DNA from: Heligmosomoides polygyrus polygyrus
Taxonomy: Eukaryota > Nematoda > Chromadorea > Rhabditida > Heligmosomidae
Direction of reading: 5' to 3'
Assembly (NCBI GenBank): GCA_947396885.1
Contig: OX377202.1
Location: 67,242,643 to 67,306,642 of the forward strand
Length of the DNA stretch: 64,000 bases
The notes below the pieces were generated by a model. The model was not told the origin of the DNA. It made no database searches and saw only the letters and a list, made by a program, of their open reading frames with translations. The position numbers were made by a program, and so were the translations under genes. This document shows, piece after piece, positions 48,832-60,454 of this stretch. Every line of letters starts with the position of its first letter. The first letter of the stretch is position 1.

Positions 48832-49086
48832 GTAGTGCAGCGCGCTGTCTGAAAAGCACCGAGTGGTTTCCAAATTTCCTGCGGACTTCTGGGTACGTAG
48901 GTTAAAAATATCAGAAAAATACCCCAAATAACCTGCCCTTCCCAAACGAGGTATGAGCGAAGGATTTTTCAACCATATGCATTGCTAGTGACGTTCTTTG
49001 CATTTCTATCAACGCAGTCATTTTCGCCTCGGAAAGGTTCACAGCTTTCTTCTCAACCTCGTTTTGACCTCTTGCAGGATGTGGCC
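48832..49086. other. intergenic, nothing recognised
   Basis: The phrase ACCCCAAATAACCTGCCC at 48921-48938 belongs to the dispersed repeat also seen near 44720. Confidence 0.3.
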
Positions 49087-49734
49087 CGAACCGAACATCC
49101 ACGATATCTTCCTATTAGCAATCACCTATCGCACTCACCCGTGATACCGGGATGGAGCGGCCGCTGATATCAGCGTGAGACCGGTTAAGCTGAAGGTTTT
49201 CGTAGAAATGATTTCTATAATTTTGGTTAAGACCTTCAGACGAAAACCTTCAGCTTAACTGGTCTCATGCTGATATAGGCCTATGGCATACCGCCGGCGA
49301 CGAGTCCAGCGACGAGAGGAGCGGAGCGACGGGGGAACTGTGGTTTCAGCGACGGCGGTGTTGGGCGGGGGCGAGCATTTGCACTGGAGCGCGGTTAGCG
49401 ACGCTTGCGTGCGTGAATGCGTAGTGCAAAGGGTCGGGCGACAGCTGGTCGCCGTGCAAAGCGCAGCGACGACCGGTCGCTGGCGGTATGCCCCCTCTCC
49501 CAACGACACGCAGTACCGACGTGGCAGCGACAACCGGCAAGCACGCGCTCTCTCCCCATTGTTTCTGACAGGTCCCAACACGAATAGTCGATTACTTGTC
49601 CGTTGGCAGTGCCGTCGCCGGACTCGTCGCAGGTGGTATGCCATAGGCCATAAGCGGCCGGCCCATCCCGATATCACGGGTGAGTGCTGAAAGGTGATTG
49701 CTAAGAGGAAGATATCGTGGATGTTCGTTCGGTC
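49087..49734. mobile_element. three nested palindromes (fold-back/MITE complex)
   Basis: Outer arms of about 80 bp: 49087-49167 and 49653-49734 (GAACATCCACGATATCTTCC and its complement). Inside the left arm edge is a 35-bp hairpin, 49168-49202 with 49241-49275 (GTTAAGCTGAAGGTTTTCG). Inside that is a MITE-like unit, about 49262-49660, with ends TAGGCCTATGGCATACCGCC and GGTGGTATGCCATAGGCC and a GC-rich, GCGACG-rich interior. Open frames here are by-products of composition. Confidence 0.75.
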
Positions 49735-49738
49735 GAAC

Positions 49739-49812
49739 AGCACTGGTGGTGTAAGGCGTAGCATCGCTATCCGGAAAGCAGAAGGTGCGGGTTCAAGTCC
49801 CGCCTGGCACAA
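49739..49812 (+). repeat. tRNA-derived SINE head
   Basis: A perfect T-arm (GCGGG TTCAAGT CCCGC) and box A-like TGGTGTAAGG are present, but a matching 5' acceptor strand is missing. Typical of a SINE head or pseudo-tRNA, not a functional tRNA. Confidence 0.55.
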
Positions 49813-50209
49813 GAGTTTTGATCGCAACTAAACATCCATCTAAGAACACAAAGTAGTATTGAATTGAATATTTCTTCTTCAGTTCTGTTTGGTCATTGAT
49901 GTTTGACCATCTTTCATCCTAAAGGAGAGTCACAGAGATGTACCGGAATTGAAAAAAGGAAATATTCCAGTACATGTCTAGTAAAGATCGAACCCTTCTT
50001 TTCTTCCATACAGTCGTAGGAATTTATTTAGTCTTTTAAAGCGGGGACATTAAGCTTAGGCACTTGGATGTTAAAGCCGTGGAAGCTCATGCAAGCCCAT
50101 TTCAAATAGAGTAAACCCTCCCCATCTGTAAAGGACATCGATCTCTAGAGGTTACGGGTCTTCTGTCAAGTCGGGCAAATGCATCCTTCGGGCTGCAGTT
50201 TTATTCGAT

Positions 50210-50525
50210 AATTTATTACAATTATTTGATCGAATAGAGTTTAGTTATTCGATAAGAAAGCAAAAAGGGAAGAAAGAATAACTAATATCCGTTTCGTTCG
50301 TACCCTTAAACGGATACTAGTGCTATTATACTACTAATCGATGTTCGAATAGTATCCGAACATGGCTCCCTTCCATGTACGAATTCGAACAAATATTCGA
50401 CTTCTGAAAATCATCGATGTGCAAATTCGAAAGAATATTCGAAAATCAAGAAATATCGAATGATCAAGTAATTCGAATATTTGTTCGAATAAATTATTCG
50501 AATAACTATTCGAGTATATTCGCTC
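50210..50525. repeat. TTCGAATA-rich repeat
   Basis: Short words such as TTCGAATA, ATATTCGAA and TATTCGATAA recur at irregular spacing over 300 bp. It resembles the TTCGAA arrays at 17345 and 19795 but has no fixed period. Confidence 0.6.
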
Positions 50526-50779
50526 AGGCACAACTATAGTTTAAAGGCCCGTCTCTTCAACTGAAAATAGGGATCTGTCCTAGTCGGGGGTAGGGAAGGC
50601 ACACAACTAAAAATTATTAAAAATTACGCCCGGCGGGACGTCTTTACAATCGCGGGTATTTGTTTGTTTTTGTTTGTTTGTGTGTTTTTCTGTTTCCTTT
50701 CTGAGTCACATTCTGTTCTCTAGAAGCCGCTCCTCGAAACCCAAGTCAATTGGTTGCGTAATTTTTAGTTATGCGAGAA

Positions 50780-51790
50780 CATTGAATAGCCGAAAAACGT
50801 ATGCCAGTTCGTGCCCATCGCCGCTATAACATTCCTGGACGAATGGGGTGAGTGCGGCTAACCTGTCCCCACCATTTCACCTACCCGCACCTTACATCGC
50901 AGCCTACTGTAATCTACGTAACAAAAAAGGGTTCCAGATTTGTGATCAATATCCCAAATACCCTCCCCTAGACGAACCTTGGCGAAAAAAATTTCCCGAC
51001 ACTGCAGTGGTGGGAGTACTTTTGTTCATGTCTGTAGCGGAACCCTCTCCTTTAGAGTAGGGAAGAATGGTTGGTACAGGATTAGGCAGAAATGCGACGA
51101 ATAACGCAAGTTGGATAGAACATTCTAGTTTTGCTCACAGATAGCAGAATTGGCAAAAGTGTCAAGAGGCGCGTTTTCGATAGAAATCCGAAGGGCGATC
51201 AGCATATCTTAATGATGGATCAAGGCAGTAGTTGTCGATCATGCTCATTGAAAGGTTACTATGAGAAACACTTCTAGAACTAATAGAAAACCTCATTAAG
51301 GGATCGCACATGGAAAGCTTCTGCGAGAGTTTGCCCAACAAGACATGCATGGTTCAGTGGCCAGTGACGTATCTCTAATCGACGAAAGCTAGCATTCTAC
51401 AAGGGGTTAAAGACGAGGTTGAAAAGCGAAACAGTGCTGAAACCAAAAATGCAGTGTACTTTGGTAAAAACGCAGAAAACGCCACTGGCAATGCATAAAC
51501 CCCACCATCAGAGTCGATCCCTGGACCACCCTCCTGCAGGGCTACCGCGCTATCCACTTCGCCAACAAGTCCCTGCAGCTTCTGAGCACGACGAGGGTAT
51601 TCCAGGCGGCAGTTTTAGGTTATCAGCACCCATTGAAGCGGTACAGTTTTTTATCATTTTTAACCTACCCAAAGGTACGGAGAAAATTTGGAAACTACTA
51701 CAAAGCTTCCCAGGCAACGCACGCACTACAGCCTTGTGTAGGTCGCTTTGAGAATCTCCACGGTCAACTGGTTGTTGACCTTCTCGTTAG
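50780..51790. repeat. dispersed repeat, copy 2, with tRNA-like segment
   Basis: Second copy of the 27750-28860 repeat, same orientation. The tRNA-like part is on the minus strand at 51501-51568 (GAAGTGGATAGCGCGGTAG and box B GGGATCGACTC). The predicted frames in it match those of copy 1, which confirms that they are repeat-derived. Confidence 0.65.
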
Positions 51791-51855
51791 CTAGAAAACT
51801 GAAGGTAACGTAATGAACTTTGGTTTAAGCCGCTAAAGTCTTCGTAGCCGGCGGT

Positions 51856-52400
51856 GCACATCTAACGGTTAACGATTTAACGAATTTAACGAGTTAACGG
51901 CATTTTTCATTAAAATCTGGCCTAACGGCTTAGCGAAATTTTTTAGAAATCGAATTAAACGGAATATTTAACGGACTTTTCCTCAGTAAGATTATCACTA
52001 CCACTTTCTCCCTTAGGCTTTACTAATGTCGCAGGCCTCATCCTTCGGATAACGGCGGTTCCTAACAAACTAATGATATCGGCAATAATATTTAAATGTT
52101 TTCATGATATTCTCATATCTTTGTGGCGCATTTGAATTTTTGGAAATAATGCATTTTGGAGCTAAGCATTTCATCGCCTAACCACCAAGCATCTCAACTA
52201 ATCCACAAAGATACTGGGCTAACCTCCTAGTAAGGAAGACCATTTGGCGCTGCTTATCCCAGAACACTTTTGCTCGCCACCTGGAACAGTCGAGACAGAA
52301 AGAACGTTTACGGCAGCTGGACGTACTTTTGAACGATTTTAGAAAAACGCTAATATCAAAAATTCGGAATACACTTTTCCTGATCGTTAACACATTTACG
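51856..52400 (+). mobile_element. hAT remnant with TTAACG words and transposase C-terminus
   Basis: Starts near GGTGCACATC, followed by iterated TTAACG words (AACGGTTAACGATTTAACGA) for about 120 bp. The plus strand at 52232-52342 reads HLALLIPEHFC and SPPGTVETERTFTAAGRTF, the conserved C-terminal dimerisation motif of hAT transposases (usually ...S.ER.FS.AG...), and then stops. The rest of the transposase is not seen. Confidence 0.65.
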
Positions 52401-52550
52401 GCATATCACACCTTTCGACAGTGTGGGACCGTGTGACACGATGTCGTGTCACGGTCACGGTCGTCGTAAAAAAGGATTGGTCCCACGCACCAGGAACGTG
52501 AAAATAGAGAGTAGAGCTGAGTCACATTTCCGTCACAAATATCGATTCTT

Positions 52551-52556
52551 TTTATT
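52551..52556 (-). terminator. polyadenylation signal of the PTR gene
   Basis: AATAAA on the minus strand, 68 bases after the stop codon. Confidence 0.65.
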
Positions 52557-52624
52557 CGCTTACTTATCACAATTTGTGTACAGGATTGAGGCATAACAAC
52601 AACGGGATCTAAATGAAGGAGCTG

Positions 52625-55600
52625 TCAGGAGACATTGACGGGCAGTGTTACGGTAAAGACACTTCCTTTAGAGGCGGCGATCCTGGCCTTCTTCTCGTGA
52701 GAGTTCCGTTGAAGTCGAGCGTTCAATCGTTCGACGTACGGTGTTGTGACAGCCAGAACTATAGGCAGGAGCACCAACGCATGGAAGACACCTAGAGCGG
52801 CCGAGTAAAGGGAATAGTCGGAAATCGTTCTAAATTGCCCCACCTATGACTAGCACAAGGAAGATGGTCTTGAAGAAGACGAGCACCATGTACGAATTGA
52901 TGAACGCCAGCACCGTGACGCCGAGTATCGTAGACATGCTACCGTGCACCACTGCAATAAATCGACTCTGGACGGAAATTTGGAAGGCGAATACGAGAGA
53001 AAACAGCTAGCCTGAGGCATGGTCTAAGGTGACTTTTACGTATATTTTGGGGACAAATCTTCAACGTTTCATTCTGCTCAGGTAAGTCTGATGCAATTTG
53101 GCTGACCACCGACGAATGAAAGGGTGGCCCTCACCCCACATACCCCACTTTTGCTAACTAGAACGATACAAAGAATTTAAATTTCAAGGCCAACACCACA
53201 CATGGTGATTAGGCTGTTCCCGTCATAATTATGACTGCACTCTCAAAACTGCCGAATTTTGTTCTATAAAACCCATCAAGCACTAAACACTCCGAAAGCA
53301 TCAGACTTGCCGTGCGAAGATTTCATGGTGCGCATGTTTTGAAGGATTATATAATAGAAATCCTTCTAACAAGGCGTTTTGAAGCACCACAACTATGTAT
53401 TGGCTCCTCAAAAACGGCAATGTGTCTACTGGAGAAGCTGCATATAAAACACAAGGTAAGAAATAAAACAGAAGCCAAAACATCCAAAGGCGCTTTTCAG
53501 AAGCTCACAAGGCCTATAGGACACCGCTGCTGACCACTCGTTATAATGGCTTCAAGCGAATCAACAGTTTCGAACATATACCCTTCATGCATTCAGCAGA
53601 AGGCGGTTGTCAGCCATAAATACATATCTCAAATAATCTCAAATAAGACAGCGATATGCCTATAGGGTTTCCACTAAATTCCACCTGCAAAAGCAGGTTT
53701 TCTCGAGGCCTTCGAATTCTAGGGGCAAAACCAATTGCTAAACAAGGAACTACTGAAAACTGTCGAACTATTCTACATGACAGCGATATTCACGACGGTA
53801 CCTCCCAGAAGCGACAGATCCTTCTTAGTTGTACAGAGCCAATGGACGTTAGATTAACTCCGATTACTAAAGACAGCGAAAAAAGGAACCATCCGTATTT
53901 GATTACGGAAGCGTCGGGAGAATATGTATGTGGGTAGTTTTAGATAGTAGCTGCTTGTTAGTACTGCTCATCTCCGGAAAAGATACTGCAACGAGTACCT
54001 GCTTGTTCTCAGAATACCTTCCTTCAGGGGCCAAAGAGCTTCTACAATGTTGCAGCAGATCAACTCCTCATGATTGCTTGGTAGAAGGTCTAGGCGGACG
54101 AAAAATAGTTCACCTGGCCACGCGAGTTTCTCCATCGCGTCGATGCAGCGCTCCTTTGGAGACAAGTCAGCCTCGCTGCTGACGAATCCATGAGTGACGT
54201 GCGCTGAAAGGGGCTCGAGTTAACCTCCGACTCCGCACATTTTTGACTATGGCACATCTTCAGGTTTACCACCTCAACTACCTCTTTTTATTAGGGAAGC
54301 GCAATCACCTTTCCTTCACCTTTATCTTCTCAAAAATTTAGGAGAGATACTAAAAGCAGGCTTTTGTTCGGGATTACTCCTCTGTCAGTCGAGGTTCCCC
54401 TTACGATTACGGTAGACTACAGGACCGCGCCGAAATACCACATGCGCTCTGCGTCATGGCACGAGCGGATCACAGGAGAGTTGAGTAGCGGATAACTAAT
54501 TCATGTTTGAGTTCTTTGATTGCAATCAAACGACCAGCTAGAGTAATTGTGCTATAAATCGGACTACGTACGAGACGAAACTCATGCTTATGAATGTGTT
54601 GCTCGGGTTAGCTGCCACTGAGTCGGGCAAATGTCTAAACGTTTAGAAGCCTTTTACATGCCTTAATAAACTTCGTCTGCTTAAGTTTTCGCTAGGCAAA
54701 CAAGCTGAGCAAACTACATCACATCAAAATAGGATAAAAACCAGCACTCACCTGAAAACTCTATGGAAAATCCTATGCTGAGGATTATGGTGATCATGAA
54801 AATCGGATCCAGCTTCACACCCCACAACGACAACAAGCCAACGACTCCTGAAAGCAAAACTTCCTCTGGAGCAGAGTTTATGTTTATGGATGGTGGCAAG
54901 TGGAAAACACGGAGGAAGCCAGATTCGAGACCTTGCCTAGAGCGAAGTAGACTGTGAAATCCAAGTGCGAAGAAACAGGCAAGGTGACATGCTTGCAATC
55001 AACAAAAATGCCCTCATCCGGTCTTTACCAAGTACTGCGCTTCGCCAAAAGAAGGAAGATGCCTAGCAGTTAAATGCCTACCCTCGCCGAGGTTGTGCGA
55101 AGACGCTCTAATTTTCTGTTCCTATTCACTTTTCTACGTTTCTACGCCGAACGCTCGAGCGGGGTAAGAACGTGTCAGGCTGCTCTAGGACAGCACAGCA
55201 AAAGACAGCCATGCCGTACCTTAGTCATTAGGAAGCTCAGGACCGGAATTGTGCCCATGCGCAGAAGAAGTGCAACAAAATAGTTAAGGTCTGTGCTGAA
55301 TGCCTACATCTCTGTTATTCCGGAAGTTCTTCACGCAGAAGAAGGAACATACCGACGTCGATGGTGATGATGGCAATGGTGATCCATACGGCACAGAGCG
55401 GGTTGGGAATGAAGAGAAGACTGATGATGATCATGCACACGACGGCCAAGGAATCGTTCTGGATCGTCGACTGCAGAATGACATTCAGCTGGAAATCGCG
55501 AGTAATTTTGTTACATAAAGGGATACAATAGCAATGAATAGCGAAGACCCAATCAAGGCGGTGGAAGTGCGGAGGTGGACAGAGTGTGCACTATACATTG

Positions 55601-57579
55601 GATCCGATCGAAAATTTTCGGATTTTTGGATGATTCGGATAACGGCAATTTTGCCGACCCCGGATTTTTGGATGATTCGGATAACGACGATTTTGCGGAC
55701 CTCGGATTTTTGGATGATTCGGATAGGGATATCCGAATCGGATATCCGAAATGATTCATTCGATACAATGGATCCGATCGAAAATCTTCGGATAGTTGGA
55801 TGATTCGGATAAGGCTAATTTCGCGGACCCCGGATTTTTGGATGATTCGGATAACGGCAATTTCGGGGACCCCGGATTTTTGGATGATTCGGATAACGGC
55901 AATTTCGCGGACCCCGGATTTTTGGATGATTCGGATCGCAATATCCGAATCGGATATCCGAAAATGATTCATTCGGATCCAATGTATAGTGTGCACCACT
56001 TATCACATAGCGCCGTTGACATCAAAGCGCGTTAAAAAAGTTCAGGATGGGATCAATTAAGAGGCGTCTAGCAGTTTTAAGCGGCTTTGGAGCGGCAGCG
56101 ATAGACAAGCCTACCTGGTCAGCTATGGCGCGACTGTACTGGTACGTGTAGATTTCAAGGTCAGGGTGCTGAGCAGCCAGATCTCTAAGCTCTGTGGTGA
56201 CCATGACGAGATCAGTGGGAGTGGAGATGCCGTGAAGACCGATGCGAAAACGGAACGACACCAACTTTAGCTGGTCGTAGTCCGTGGTGTTGGCCCACAC
56301 AAAGTCCTGCGACCTACAGTGGCAAAGGTAAGGATGATCCCAAGTATGAGTATGGCAAAGTAAGCCCACCAGAGCTTGTAGAAGGCAAACAGTTGCGACC
56401 AGTCGTACACTCCAATCACCCAAGACTCGCGATCGTCGTTGAGGAACGAGCCGGTCACATTTGCGTATCTGCTGTACTCTCTGAGCCACAGCGAGGTGCT
56501 CTTGGGACCATTACCTAAGAGAGAGGTTTTGAAAACCAGGCAGCTCACTGAGAGATCGCAATGGGTTACAGCTTACTATAGGAAATCTGCTCGAATTTTT
56601 GGGCAATTCGCTCGATCCTCTTCCTGTTCTCAGCCATCGTCATGTCCGGCGCGTTCTTGATGGCGATCTCGATCTGAGAAAAGGCATTCCGTTTTCTAAC
56701 GCTTGTAGTAAGTTAGCTTTAGACGTGCCTGGTCTCCACTGGGAAATAGCTCAATCTCCCTCGCAAACGCTTCAACTAACGGATCCGTCTGTAGGAGCAG
56801 CTTGTCGTAATCCAATCCCTGCTCCATCACCGATATTCCGTAGATTGAAATCTAAAAATATCTACGCGTAAGGCAAAATAGAGTGGAAATTTGCAAAATA
56901 GAGTGGAAATTTGTTGCTTTGAAAGATAGCTACTACAAGGCTGTTCACTACAAGGTTCGGATAATGTTTGGTAGCACTGGTGAAGAGAACCTCAACTTCT
57001 GAAGAGCCTTTTGAGGCAGATTATTTTTGGAAGACAATTATTCGAAAGTAAGGTGTGGAGGTTAACATACCGCTATATAGGCTACGAAGAACACGGCCAC
57101 ACCGATCTTTGTGCGAATATCGAGAAGAAAAGGCACGTAGTAACTCCTGGAAGGCAATTAGTAAAAAGAAGCCTTATTTGGTCTTAGCAGGAGAGAGCGA
57201 TGACCTGAAGAAGCGCCCCATGCTTCCGTGATTCTTCCTTGCCAGTTCACGAGGTGGTGGGTCAGACTGCACGGAGACATCGTGAGAGTTCTGTAGTGGA
57301 AAGTCTCAGCTGCTTCGTAAGCCTTCGGCAACAAGCGTTTACCCACTCACCTCACTGTTGGTGTTCTCGGCAGCGAGACTGCTTTTGTATCGCGGAGACA
57401 ATCTGCTTGCCGAGAAGCTGTTCAGACTGCTCCCTGCTGAAAGAGAGTCCAGTTAGTTGTTCCTCCAGTACGGCACAGAGTTTTCGCTGCCGCTCCTTTC
57501 TAATTAACCGTTGGAAGCCAGAAAACGATCTAGTTGAACGCAAGCTCACCCTTCTTGCGGCAGCTTTCGTATTTTATTT
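52625..57579 (-). CDS. Patched-related (PTR) membrane protein, C-terminal part, 13 exons
   Basis: Exons in transcript order: 57579-57550 (tentative), 57436-57351, 57266-57205, 57146-57071, 56851-56729, 56673-56577, 56514-56370, 56313-56115, 55488-55353, 54847-54752, 54203-54114, 52951-52844, 52791-52625. Phases join, giving 470 residues and a stop. The order matches nematode PTR proteins: SYYVPFLL before a membrane segment; YGISVMEQGLDYDKLL; IEIAIKNAPDMTMAENR; SLWLREYSRYANVTGSF; YDWSQLFAFYKLWSQDFVW; VSFRFRIGLHGISTPTDL; then the C-terminal membrane bundle LLFIPNPLCAVWITIAI, GLLSLWGVKLDP, SIGFSIEFSAHVTHGF, STILGVTVLAF and FHALVLLPIV. The acidic residue of the usual GFSVDFSAH motif is Glu. Family members are RND-type, sterol-sensing-domain proteins important for cuticle and epithelial function in worms. 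Intron 5 has a GC donor. The N-terminal half, including its sterol-sensing domain, was not found to the window's right edge. Confidence 0.92.
55575..56005. repeat. 42-bp repeat array inside terminal inverted repeats (PTR intron 8)
   Basis: About six copies of a 42-bp unit (GGATTTTTGGATGATTCGGA + TAACGGCAATTTCGCGGACC) lie in two blocks, each closed by CGAATCGGATATCCGAAA palindromes. The whole is bounded by an inverted repeat: GTGCACTATACATTGGATCC at 55583 onward and its complement ending TATAGTGTGCACC at about 56000. All frames through it are repeat-derived. Confidence 0.85.
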
Positions 57580-57673
57580 CTGTTGTTTTTACAGACGACT
57601 CCTCAGCGTATACATCATTTGCCTGAAAATTCGTTTTCAATTGGCTCTAGAATGGCCACCAATTAGAATTTAG

Positions 57674-57822
57674 GCTTCCTCAAAGAGCAGCCCATTTACT
57701 CCGACGCATTTCAAAAGGACAATAAATACTCGTTCTGTGTCGTCGAAAGTGGATTACTCAGCGCTGCCGTGAGACGGCAAGCTATGAAACAAGGAGATGT
57801 GGAACCACTAACAAATTTTGAC
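57674..57822 (+). CDS. exon-like ORF of unknown origin, opposite strand to PTR
   Basis: After an acceptor (AATTTAG) the plus strand is open for about 90 codons: FLKEQPIYSDAFQKDNKYSF, then CVVESGLLSAAVRRQAMKQG, then DVEPLTNFD, where a donor gtgaga occurs at 57823. The residue mix looks like real protein, and neither strand matches a repeat of this window. I do not recognise a family. If translated past the donor it stops at about 57943. It lies just upstream of the visible 5' end of the PTR gene. Confidence 0.4.
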
Positions 57823-57985
57823 GTGAGAAAGGTTCTCGAGAATGCTATACAATTTATGGCCTCAAGGGAAATGAATTATTTTACCGTCCGCAGTCAGCAT
57901 TCTCACATCCGTCAACCAGCGCACTACTTATTCCTGATGTGACATCTACTGACGTTGCACCTCCACACGGGAATCAATTACTCTA

Positions 57986-60032
57986 ACAAGAGAAGGGTTT
58001 CGACCTGCCATGGAACTTCAAGTTGAGACCAGGATCATTAAAAAGAGCTTGGAATACTGATTACGAATATGTGTTTCAAAATTGCAAAGTGGAACTCCTG
58101 AGCGAGTTATGGCCTGCCGAAATCGGGGGCCTCACCAAAGGCTGGCTGTGCGACACAGCGGGCGCGAGAGTGGTGATCAGAGATGTGCGGAAATTTTTGT
58201 GGAAAAAGCGGAAGACGACGAATGAAACGCTCAAAAATGGCCGGAAACCGGAATACGAAACGCGGAAACGGAAATGACACACATTCGCCATTTTCTCAAG
58301 AGAGCATCTGAAACTGCGTCAGAGGCGGCTTCCGTTGCACTCAAGCTTTGCGGGCAGCAGGGTCTTTTACAGATTAATGCTCATCGTCATCCCCCCATTC
58401 ATAACATAACATAACAACGCATGAATTCATGATATTGTTATGATAACCTTTTAGCTATGGATAGGGCAATAAACGGAAACAAATCCAGGGTTCTGTCGCA
58501 CTATTTCTCACTATTTCAGCATGCAGTCTCTCCTCTGTTTCCATATCCAATTCCTGCGACGGGTTTTCGCTGACTTGTTGTTGCTGTAATTTTTCGAACA
58601 GTAGACTCAACCGGCTGAACCACTTTAGGCTACTTACAGACCAGCGTTTAAAAACTCATTCCGTTGAAGCCTAAAACTGGAGCAGTCTCACCTAATTAGA
58701 TCATTTTCAGATCAGCAGGAAAGACATCTCTCTCAACATTTTTAGAAACCTGCGGCATCACGGAAGACGTGATGACTGCAAAGACATCTGCGTACTCAAG
58801 ATTAGCAGTTACATTGTAATCACCCAAACTAGTACTCAACATTCATCCTGAGATCTAAGGTGATAACTGGATTACTGAATAGTCATGGTAAGTCCACAGT
58901 TCCTTGGGAGTATGCATTCTGTGCCAGCCTAGAAGCTCCCTGATATGAAGGTGACACAGCTGGACAGTTCCTAGATGGTCTTCGACGTAATAGATTAGTT
59001 TCAGAATTCGATAAGTCACCCTGATCAGCCAAAATAACAGCTCATTGCAGACATTCGTGATGCTTCATTAAAAAGTGAATCGTGTAACTCAATTTGGATG
59101 ATTAACGCACTTAATAAAATTAAAAACTGAGATTTACACTTTCGATCAGGAACCCTGATGTAATCTTGGAGCAGATAAGCGCATGGCACAACCTTCACCG
59201 AACCCTTTGCACTGCGCTATATGCTTAGAAAGTTTTTGCAGCTACTTGTAGCTAATGGACCAAGAATTTTATGATCATTCAAATGTCGGATGCATTTTCT
59301 TAGCAAACAATGCCATACATACATACATAGCCTTCTCTGGCACACTAATTTTGCAATGCACTCAGACGTTGTCATTTTTGAGTAGCTTTTTCGACCGTCT
59401 AATCTATATAATAAAATATTAATGCTAACGTTGTCAAACAGTATTTCTCTTATAATTATATGAAAGAGAACTCTTTTTACTTGATAAACTGATTGTGTTC
59501 AACAGAAAACTAGTGTTGAACAGTGCCCATTTCCGTTTCCGCCTTCCGGTCCAAAAAACATGCGGAACACGGAACGGAACGGAGGAGCCCAAAATGACCG
59601 TAAACCGGAATTCGGAACAAGGAAACGGAAATTCCGCACATCCCTAGTGATGAGTTATCGGGCCTCCTTAAGAAGGGCGCGACAGCTGCGGCGGTGGCCA
59701 AGGGTAGTGCTCATGCTCGTCGGGTGCGACGTCGCTGGTCCGGTTCCTGTTGCTGTTGGTCTTTTTGCAAGTCATATTTTATCTTCGAACTAACATTTTG
59801 TTCCGAATTATGACACGTCTGATTGGATAGCCGGGAAAACTACCATACACATTTGTAAAAATGCTTGAAGGCCAAAAACTGCTATGGCGACATTTTTATT
59901 TACTATTTTGCATAAATAGATTTTAAATCATATATTGAATAACTAGAGGTGTTTCTAACACCTTGGCATTCAAGGGACAAAGCAAAAAAATGTGTGAAGC
60001 AAAAAGGTAAGTAGAATGATGATGAGGAAGTA
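57986..60032 (+). mobile_element. SINE-like repeat, third copy, split by a hAT-like insertion
   Basis: 57986-58177 and 59647-60032 together match one arm of the 41231-42238 fold-back (GGGTTTCGACCTGCCATGGA at the start, then the tRNA-like core at 59691-59757, then GGGAAAACTACCATACAC). The two pieces are separated by the element 58178-59646. Confidence 0.75.
58178..59646. mobile_element. hAT-like element with GGAAACGGAA words
   Basis: Ends CAGAGATGTGCGGAAATT and the inverted ATTCCGCACATCCCTA. Just inside both ends the words GGAAACGGAA and CCGGAAACCGGAA recur, in opposite senses at the two ends. The flanks share GTGAT on both sides, which may be part of an 8-bp hAT-type duplication. The interior has no recognisable transposase. 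Confidence 0.7.
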
Positions 60033-60454
60033 AGTTACGCTTTCACCAACGACATCCCTCCTTCTTCCGAAACTGTGCCATCCACAATCTTTCGTGGTCG
60101 ACCCTCTCGTTAGCTGAGGATGCGACTTATTACAAGCTTCGATTTCTTCGCCACTCTGTGCCTCTTGCTCTAGGTACATATTTCTGAATTCATTGAAGTG
60201 TTGCCGTTCTCGTGCTTCATCAATAGGCCTACTTCTCCACTTAGTGTTCAATTAGCTTTCTCGGAACGATGTTCTCGACAGCAGTTTGTTCAGCACCTTC
60301 TTACTCTCTTCTGAAATGAACAACCTATCACGGTCGTCATCACTGGAGCATCGACATCTACGAAAAAGAGGATCTTCAGTCCCTATGTATGACTAAAGGC
60401 TCCCGCACTTCTGTGGCAACGCCTCCACCCTATCCGTAACTAATGGGCAGCGAT

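Noticed and set aside
49255..49827. 190-codon minus-strand frame (CQAGLEPAP...)
   Set aside because: The phrase is the complement of a tRNA T-arm and the rest is MITE sequence; a typical false prediction from a SINE.
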